Positions 59,132 to 64,000 of a DNA stretch of 64,000 bases are shown piece after piece. The translations under genes and the position numbers were made by a program. Origin of the DNA: Bacteroidia bacterium (GTDB lineage Bacteria; Bacteroidota; Bacteroidia; Cytophagales; JAAEPT01). Position 1 is the stretch's first letter; each line of letters opens with the position of its first letter. The notes under the pieces are model-generated. The model saw only the letters and a program-made list of their open reading frames with translations, made no database searches and was not told the DNA's origin. The stretch is taken from contig JAUIJC010000008.1 in NCBI GenBank assembly GCA_030431525.1, forward strand, positions 51,603 through 115,602, written 5' to 3'.

Positions 59132-61786
59132 ATGAAAAAACGAATGTATTGGGGAGCCATTCTTATGGCAATTTTGGGGCTGGCATCCTGCCAGAGCTCT
59201 GATGATAAAAAGGCTCCACGGAAGGATTTTGAGGTTGGCGAGTTAGGTAGGCAGTATCTGAGGGAAGGCTGGACCTTGTGCCCGAATACGGATGGCGTGA
59301 ATGGCCAGCGCCTTTCAACCGTTGGTTTGGAAGGGCAAGGGGTGGAAACCACCGTTCCTACTACCGTGATGAACGCCTTGGTTCAAGCCGGAGAAATCAA
59401 GGATCCTTATCAGGGAACGAACATCAAGGAAATTGATGCATCCCGTTTTGATACGTCTTGGTGGTACCGCAAGGAGTTTGATGTTGTCGAGCCAAAGGGT
59501 AATGTGTTGTTGAACTGCGATGGTATTAACTACAGGGCCAATGTTTGGCTGAACGGCAAATTGGTTGCCGACACTTCAGAAGTGAAGGGGGTGTTCAACC
59601 GATTCTCTTTTGATATTAGTGACCGATTGGTGGCAGGGCAAAATGCCTTGGCCATTGAGGTGTTCCCGCCAAAGGCTGGAGATTTCACCATTGGTTTTGT
59701 GGACTGGGCGCCAACTCCTCCAGACAAAAACATGGGGATTTGGCGTGAGGTCTATTTGGAGCAGAGCAATAAGGTGGGCATGAAAAACACCTTTGTACAC
59801 ACCGATTTGGATGAGGACTTTATTGACGCTACACTGACAGTTTCTACGGAGTTGACCAACTTCTCTGGGGAAGAGGTTTCTGGTGTATTGAAAGGTAAGA
59901 TTGGTGAGCATTCATTCGAAAAGCCCTATACCTTGGGGCGTAATGAATCGAAGAAAGTGACCATTTCTGCCGAGGAAGATTCAGTGCTGTTTATGAAGGA
60001 GGCGGAACTTTGGTGGCCTCACACCATGGGCGAGCCTGTGATGCATGACTTGGCCTTGGTTGCCGAGGTGGATGGAAAGCCTTCCGCTAAAGAAGACGTT
60101 GCCTTTGGTATCCGTGAGTACGAAGATTATTTCACCAAAGAAGGTCACCGTGGTTATAAGGTGAACGGTAAAAAGGTGTTGATCAAAGGCGGTGGCTGGG
60201 TTGATGACCTCTTCTTAGGCAATACAACTGAGTATAATGAGGCGCAAGTGCAATACACCAAGCACATGGGCTTGAACACGATTCGCTTCGAAGGTTTCTG
60301 GGGAACATCCCCTGAGATTTATGAAATCTGTGACCGTGAGGGCGTTTTGGCCATGGTTGGTTTCTCCTGTCAGTGGGAATGGTTGGCCTACATCGGAGGA
60401 AAGAAATTTGACGAGGCGGATGATGCCGTTGGCGGTGCCATTGACGAAAAGTGGGAAGAGGATCTTGTTGCTGATTATTTCCTCCACATGACCAAGTGGT
60501 TGCGCAATCATCCAAGTGTGTTTGCGTGGACGGGCGGTAGTGACCGTTTGCATCCAGCTGATTTGGAGAAGCGCTATTTGGATATCATCGACCAAGAGAA
60601 TCCAGGTGCTCTTTACCTTGGCGCAGCCAAGATGCACAAGAGTCCAGTGACTGGCAGAACTGGAGTGAAAATGTATGGTCCTTATGATTACGTGCCACCA
60701 GTTTATTGGTACACAGATTCCACTCATGGCGGTGCATTTGGTTTCAATACTGAAACCGGTCCTGGTCCACAGCCTCCAGTATTGGAATCTGTTCTCAAGA
60801 TGATGTCCAAGGAGCAAGCTTGGCCGGTGACAAGTTCAAATGAAATGTGGAATTTCCACTCTGGTCGTCATGAGTTTGGAACCATGAAACGTTATTTAGG
60901 CCCATTGAATGAGCGCTATGGTTCATCCAAAGATTTGGAGACCTTCTGCCAATTGGCGCAGGTTCAAAACTATGAGTTGATGCGCCCAATGTTTGAGGCC
61001 TTTGAGGTGAACAAACCTAAGTCCACAGGAATTGTTCAGTGGATGCTCAATTCAGCTTGGCCAGAAACGTATTGGCAACTTTACGACTACTATCTATATC
61101 CAACAGGTGCTTTCTACGGAACAAAGAAAGCTAATCAGCCAGTGTTGTTAGCTTATAATTACGGAGACCAAAAGGTGTATGCCGTTAATGAAACGCAAGA
61201 ACCAAGAAATGATTTGCGTGCGAAAATCAAAGTGTTGTCTTCTGATTCTAAAGTGATTCGTACCGAAGAAAAGCAAATTGTTCTCGACCCTGATGGAGTG
61301 ATGGATGTGGCCACCATTGGTGAGGTGAAGGATAAGAACAAACTATATTTTGTTTCCTTGCAGTTGGTGGATGTTGTTGACTCAGTGGTGGCTGACAATT
61401 TCTATTGGCTGTCCACCAAGCCTGATGTGATGGACCACGATAGTACTGGTTCTTGGATCTACACACCAACCTCCCAAAATGGGGATTTGACTTACCTCCA
61501 GAAGTTGCCGAAAACGGAGCTTTCTGTTTCGCATCAAATCAATTCCAAAGACGAAGGCAAGGAAGTGGTTGTGGAGTTGGAGAACAAAGGAGATAAGGTG
61601 GCGTTCTTTGTGGAGCTTACTTTGAAAGGCAAGAAAAGTGGAGAGGCTGTTTTGCCAGTATTCTGGTCCGACAACTACATTTCATTGTTGCCAGGAGAGA
61701 AGCGAAAAGTGACTGCTTCTGTTTCTAACAAGGCATTGAAAAGTGATGAGTTGTTGTTCTCTTACAGTGGTATGAATTTGAAGTAG
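59132..61786 (+). CDS. Exo-beta-D-glucosaminidase, GH2, lipoprotein
   Basis: 884 residues. Lipoprotein signal MKKRMYWGAILMAILGLASC (Cys20), so it is anchored in the envelope. GH2 layout: sugar-binding domain (INYRANVWLNGKLV, GFVDWAPTPPDKNMGIWREVY), immunoglobulin-like domain, TIM barrel and C-terminal beta domains. The motif VDWxPxPPDxxMGxWR and the catalytic pair Asp471 (in TGGSD) and Glu541 (in FNTETGPG) match GH2 exo-1,4-beta-glucosaminidases such as CsxA, whose acid residue is Asp rather than Glu. It releases glucosamine from chitosan or chito-oligosaccharide ends. A complete promoter and terminator make it a single-gene unit. Confidence 0.92.
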   Translation: MKKRMYWGAILMAILGLASCQSSDDKKAPRKDFEVGELGRQYLREGWTLCPNTDGVNGQRLSTVGLEGQGVETTVPTTVMNALVQAGEIKDPYQGTNIKEIDASRFDTSWWYRKEFDVVEPKGNVLLNCDGINYRANVWLNGKLVADTSEVKGVFNRFSFDISDRLVAGQNALAIEVFPPKAGDFTIGFVDWAPTPPDKNMGIWREVYLEQSNKVGMKNTFVHTDLDEDFIDATLTVSTELTNFSGEEVSGVLKGKIGEHSFEKPYTLGRNESKKVTISAEEDSVLFMKEAELWWPHTMGEPVMHDLALVAEVDGKPSAKEDVAFGIREYEDYFTKEGHRGYKVNGKKVLIKGGGWVDDLFLGNTTEYNEAQVQYTKHMGLNTIRFEGFWGTSPEIYEICDREGVLAMVGFSCQWEWLAYIGGKKFDEADDAVGGAIDEKWEEDLVADYFLHMTKWLRNHPSVFAWTGGSDRLHPADLEKRYLDIIDQENPGALYLGAAKMHKSPVTGRTGVKMYGPYDYVPPVYWYTDSTHGGAFGFNTETGPGPQPPVLESVLKMMSKEQAWPVTSSNEMWNFHSGRHEFGTMKRYLGPLNERYGSSKDLETFCQLAQVQNYELMRPMFEAFEVNKPKSTGIVQWMLNSAWPETYWQLYDYYLYPTGAFYGTKKANQPVLLAYNYGDQKVYAVNETQEPRNDLRAKIKVLSSDSKVIRTEEKQIVLDPDGVMDVATIGEVKDKNKLYFVSLQLVDVVDSVVADNFYWLSTKPDVMDHDSTGSWIYTPTSQNGDLTYLQKLPKTELSVSHQINSKDEGKEVVVELENKGDKVAFFVELTLKGKKSGEAVLPVFWSDNYISLLPGEKRKVTASVSNKALKSDELLFSYSGMNLK

Positions 61787-61806
61787 ATTAGTGCACTTAA
61801 AATCAG

Positions 61807-61838
61807 AAACGGAATTCCTTTTGGGGTTCCGTTTTTTT
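61807..61838 (+). terminator. Intrinsic terminator of the GH2 gene
   Basis: AAACGGAA pairs with TTCCGTTT around a 12-nt loop, with T7 following. Confidence 0.88.
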
Positions 61839-61872
61839 ATGCGCAATATTCCGTAAATGAATTGAAAAAATT

Positions 61873-62184
61873 ATGAAATGGATTTTGAGAGTATGCTGGA
61901 TCCTACTTTTGTTACCAGGTGGCTTCTGTCTTTATAGATGCTATGAGATTTACTTGGATTATAAAAGCTCAACAACCTTTGCGGATTTTGATATCGTGGC
62001 AATTCTTTTGGGATTTGTATTTGTAATGATGCTCTATCTTCTAGGTACCTTTAGATATGTGTATTTAAGTCCAAATGATGAATTCGAAAAAGCTGAGGAG
62101 GTTATTTTGGATAATTTCAAAGTGAGAGAATCCAATGTCAGACCAGTGAGGAAAGTAAAAAGGCCTAAATATGTAAAAAAGTAA
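61873..62184 (+). CDS. Small membrane protein, two transmembrane segments
   Basis: 103 residues with two hydrophobic helices (ILRVCWILLLLPGGFCLY and IVAILLGFVFVMMLYLLGTF) separated by a short loop (EIYLDYKSSTTFADFD), and a basic cytoplasmic-type tail (RPVRKVKRPKYVKK). No family was recognised. It lies 35 bp after the GH2 terminator and is followed by its own terminator. Confidence 0.7.
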   Translation: MKWILRVCWILLLLPGGFCLYRCYEIYLDYKSSTTFADFDIVAILLGFVFVMMLYLLGTFRYVYLSPNDEFEKAEEVILDNFKVRESNVRPVRKVKRPKYVKK

Positions 62185-62215
62185 AGGCGATATACGTAGG
62201 ATTCCAACTACATAA

Positions 62216-62242
62216 AACCCCGCTGGTGCGGGGTTCTTTTTT
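62216..62242 (+). terminator. Intrinsic terminator
   Basis: AACCCCGC-TGGT-GCGGGGTT followed by C and T6. The T-run overlaps the -33 TTG of the next promoter. Confidence 0.9.
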
Positions 62243-62270
62243 GGGCTTTCGGCCAGAATGGCTATCTTTT
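62241..62270 (+). promoter_or_regulatory. Promoter of the 62321 gene
   Basis: TTG (62241-62243), 19 bp, then TATCTTTT (62263-62270), one mismatch from TAnnTTTG. Predicted leader about 45 nt. Confidence 0.55.
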
Positions 62271-62320
62271 AAACTTGGTGTTTTTTATAAAAATCGTTCA
62301 ACTAACCTTTTTACAAGCCT

Positions 62321-63499
62321 ATGAAAAAGTTCTTGTTGCCGGTGTTGTTTCTCTGTGCGCAGTGGTGTGTGGCACAGATAGACAGAACAGGAAATCCGTT
62401 GGAGGACGTTCCTTTTGTTGAATACAAGTTGGGTGCGGGATGTAACCGCCTGTTGTATGAAACAGGTTCACAAATCAGTATTCCTGATCAAGCTTTTGAG
62501 GGTTGCCCGAATCATGAGGTAACGCTTCGTTATCGGGAATTGACCAACAAGGAGCACATGGTTCGCTCGGGAGTGCCGATGAATTACGAGGAACATTTGT
62601 TGGAATCTGGTGGCATGTTTGAGGTGTATGCCGAATGTAATGGTCAGTCCATTGACTTAGCCGAGGGCAAGGAAATCCAAGTGAAATTTGCTTCTGACAA
62701 TCAGTTGGAAGATATGGAGGCTTTCTTGTTTAATCCTGAAAAGCAGGAGTGGGAATTGGTTGACAATGAATTCTCTGAAGTTTTGGTGGCAACACCTTCA
62801 GAGAATGACGATCAACTTTGGAGTGGTCAAGCTCCATTGTTGAAAGATGGTGAGGAAGGACCGAGTTCGATGACTCGCACCAAAAAGATGTTTTGCTTGG
62901 AGTATACCACGCTGACCCAAGGAAAGAAGTTTGAGTGTGTTCCGCCAAATAAGTTGGATTCACTTCTGGGTGTTTTAAAGCGTGATGAGCAAAAGGACCA
63001 AAATTATGTCGATTCCCTTAGGGCGGTGAGGGATGAAATGTTGAGGCAGGAAAGAGAAAGGGAAAGAGTAAGACAGGATTCTCTTAGGCAGATTGAACAA
63101 CTAAAAGAGGATCGACGCATCGAGGTTTTTCGGTCAATGAACATCGATAAGATGGGGCTTTATAATTATGACCGCATGATCAAGGAAGAGGAGACTGTGC
63201 CTTTGTTGGCCAAATTTAAGTTTCAAGGAAAGGGATGGAAAGATGATGTTTTTGTGGTTTATGATGGTTTGAATACGGTGGTTCGGTTTAGTCCTTCTGA
63301 TTTTGAAACGCGTTTCGCTCTTTTTCCTCGAAATGACCTTCAGATTTTTGTCATCCTGAAAAATGGGGAAGTGGCCAAAGTTTCTGAACAAACCTTAAAA
63401 GCCTTGGATTTTGAGAAGTTGAAAAGCAAAGGGACATTCACTTTTGTCCTCAAGGAGGATGCTTCAGCAAAAGGACTGGAATTGTTGGCAGGACAATGA
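62321..63499 (+). CDS. Exported protein with central coiled coil
   Basis: 392 residues. Signal peptide MKKFLLPVLFLCAQWCVA. The N-terminal half is beta-rich with Cys pairs (LGAGCNRLLYETGS, GCPNHEVTLRYRE, YAECNGQ). A charged coiled coil spans about 225-270 (VRDEMLRQERERERVRQDSL...). The C-terminal half (PLLAKFKFQGKGWKDDVFVVYDG...) has a further small domain. No domain family was recognised. The next gene begins 37 bp downstream and also encodes an exported protein, so they probably form an operon under the promoter at 62241. Confidence 0.75.
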   Translation: MKKFLLPVLFLCAQWCVAQIDRTGNPLEDVPFVEYKLGAGCNRLLYETGSQISIPDQAFEGCPNHEVTLRYRELTNKEHMVRSGVPMNYEEHLLESGGMFEVYAECNGQSIDLAEGKEIQVKFASDNQLEDMEAFLFNPEKQEWELVDNEFSEVLVATPSENDDQLWSGQAPLLKDGEEGPSSMTRTKKMFCLEYTTLTQGKKFECVPPNKLDSLLGVLKRDEQKDQNYVDSLRAVRDEMLRQERERERVRQDSLRQIEQLKEDRRIEVFRSMNIDKMGLYNYDRMIKEEETVPLLAKFKFQGKGWKDDVFVVYDGLNTVVRFSPSDFETRFALFPRNDLQIFVILKNGEVAKVSEQTLKALDFEKLKSKGTFTFVLKEDASAKGLELLAGQ

Positions 63500-63536
63500 T
63501 GCCTCTTCAATGTGTTAGGTATATCGCAATTTTAAG

Positions 63537-64000
63537 ATGAAAAGTATGAGGAAAATAGTTTTAGCGTTTATGGCGCTGTTGGTGTTAAGTAGCCACAAAG
63601 ACCTTCATCCAACTGAAATCTTGGTCAGGGTGGATACCCGTGAAACTGCAAATGCCATCGCTTCAGAATTGCCAAAGTTATTGTTGGAAGCCTTTAAAAA
63701 TGGGGAGATTCGGGCTTATTACCCTGCCGATCCAGAACAGGAGATGAGCTTTAATGCATTTACTCGTCATTTCAATTTGCCTGCGAAGGAATATCCAAAG
63801 GGAACAAATGAAGCGTTGGAATGTCAGGGAAATGCTTATGTGATCGATCCCTATGTAGTGAAGGCTTTTTGCATGTTTGATTTACTTGAGCATCACGCCC
63901 ATTCCAGAAGGGGATCAGTTAAAAAGCGTGATGTGAAATGGGTCCGTTTAGTTTTTGGTGGCGACTATTCTCAAACTGGCCTCGAATATTATGGACCTGT
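63537..64000 (+). CDS. Exported protein, 3' end outside window
   Basis: At least 154 residues, reading off the window end. It starts MKSMRKIVLAFMALLVLSS, a signal sequence. The mature part begins TEILVRVDTRETANAIASEL, then LLEAFKNGEIRAYYPADPEQEMSFNAF and LLEHHAHSRRGSVKKRDVKW. The segment about a helix followed by GEIRAYYPADPxxxM faintly recalls the GldN/PorN family of gliding/T9SS proteins, but this is weak and not asserted. Likely co-transcribed with the preceding gene. Confidence 0.6.
   Translation, partial: MKSMRKIVLAFMALLVLSSHKDLHPTEILVRVDTRETANAIASELPKLLLEAFKNGEIRAYYPADPEQEMSFNAFTRHFNLPAKEYPKGTNEALECQGNAYVIDPYVVKAFCMFDLLEHHAHSRRGSVKKRDVKWVRLVFGGDYSQTGLEYYGP

Overview
The window is chromosomal DNA of a Bacteroidota bacterium, most likely a marine-type member of the Cytophagales. 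Evidence: three secreted proteins end in type IX secretion (T9SS) type A sorting domains; there are Bacteroidota-restricted families (DUF4494, DUF6089-like outer-membrane barrel, DUF4954, a DUF4369-like/TlpA thioredoxin protein); SprB-type repeats are present; several genes are preceded by the phylum's TAnnTTTG -7 element; and Shine-Dalgarno sequences are mostly absent. No rRNA, tRNA, CRISPR, integrase or insertion sequence was recognised.

Layout. 1-8.3 kb: the end of hrpB, then tpx, greB, a gph/FAD-oxidoreductase pair, arfB, and a peroxide-defence block (oxyR divergent from a mycobacterial-type ahpC, followed by ahpD). 8.3-14.3 kb: a T9SS protein with seven 32-residue Cys/Asp repeats, then rtcB, osmC and mnmE. 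14.4-21.5 kb: two paralogous STAS-like proteins, mpl, a thioredoxin-fold protein, an RGG-tailed DEAD-box helicase and DUF4494. 21.8-30.5 kb: the surface/secreted block, with a 1711-residue repeat protein, an animal-type haem peroxidase carrying a T9SS tail, a DUF6089-like barrel and a 77-residue Lys/Cys mini-protein. 30.5-37.5 kb: cytidylate-kinase-like, leuB, ttcA, topA, sixA and a lipoprotein. 37.6-40.2 kb: an AT-rich accessory patch with a three-gene hipB-hipS-hipT operon and two uncharacterised genes. 40.2-55 kb: housekeeping genes (leuS, glmS, asnB, ychJ) mixed with a YgjP-type metalloprotease, a YkgJ-type Cys cluster, ygiD, a Rof-like protein, a nitroreductase, a TVP38-type membrane protein, a left-handed beta-helix protein and an SDR with a replaced catalytic Tyr. 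55-64 kb: a lipoprotein, an isopropylmalate/citramalate synthase, tryptophan 2,3-dioxygenase, a GH2 exo-beta-glucosaminidase lipoprotein and three small or secreted genes, the last cut by the window end.

How they work together. Peroxide defence is clustered (OxyR with its redox Cys pair, AhpC, AhpD, and Tpx and OsmC-family proteins nearby). RNA quality-control functions recur (ArfB, RtcB, MnmE, TtcA, DEAD helicase, GreB, Rof-like). The surface proteins share T9SS export.

The strongest accessory finding is the split HipA kinase operon (HipBST type). It has two identical 19-bp sites in front of it with the TATAT-N8-ATATA layout, and a kinase loop in which the usual phosphorylatable serines are Ala and Pro. 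The most striking unexplained DNA is a set of intergenic palindromic elements of at least six sequence families, including a 155-bp inverted repeat after leuB and a 24-bp perfect stem between osmC and mnmE. Several genes also start directly at the U-tract of the preceding intrinsic terminator.
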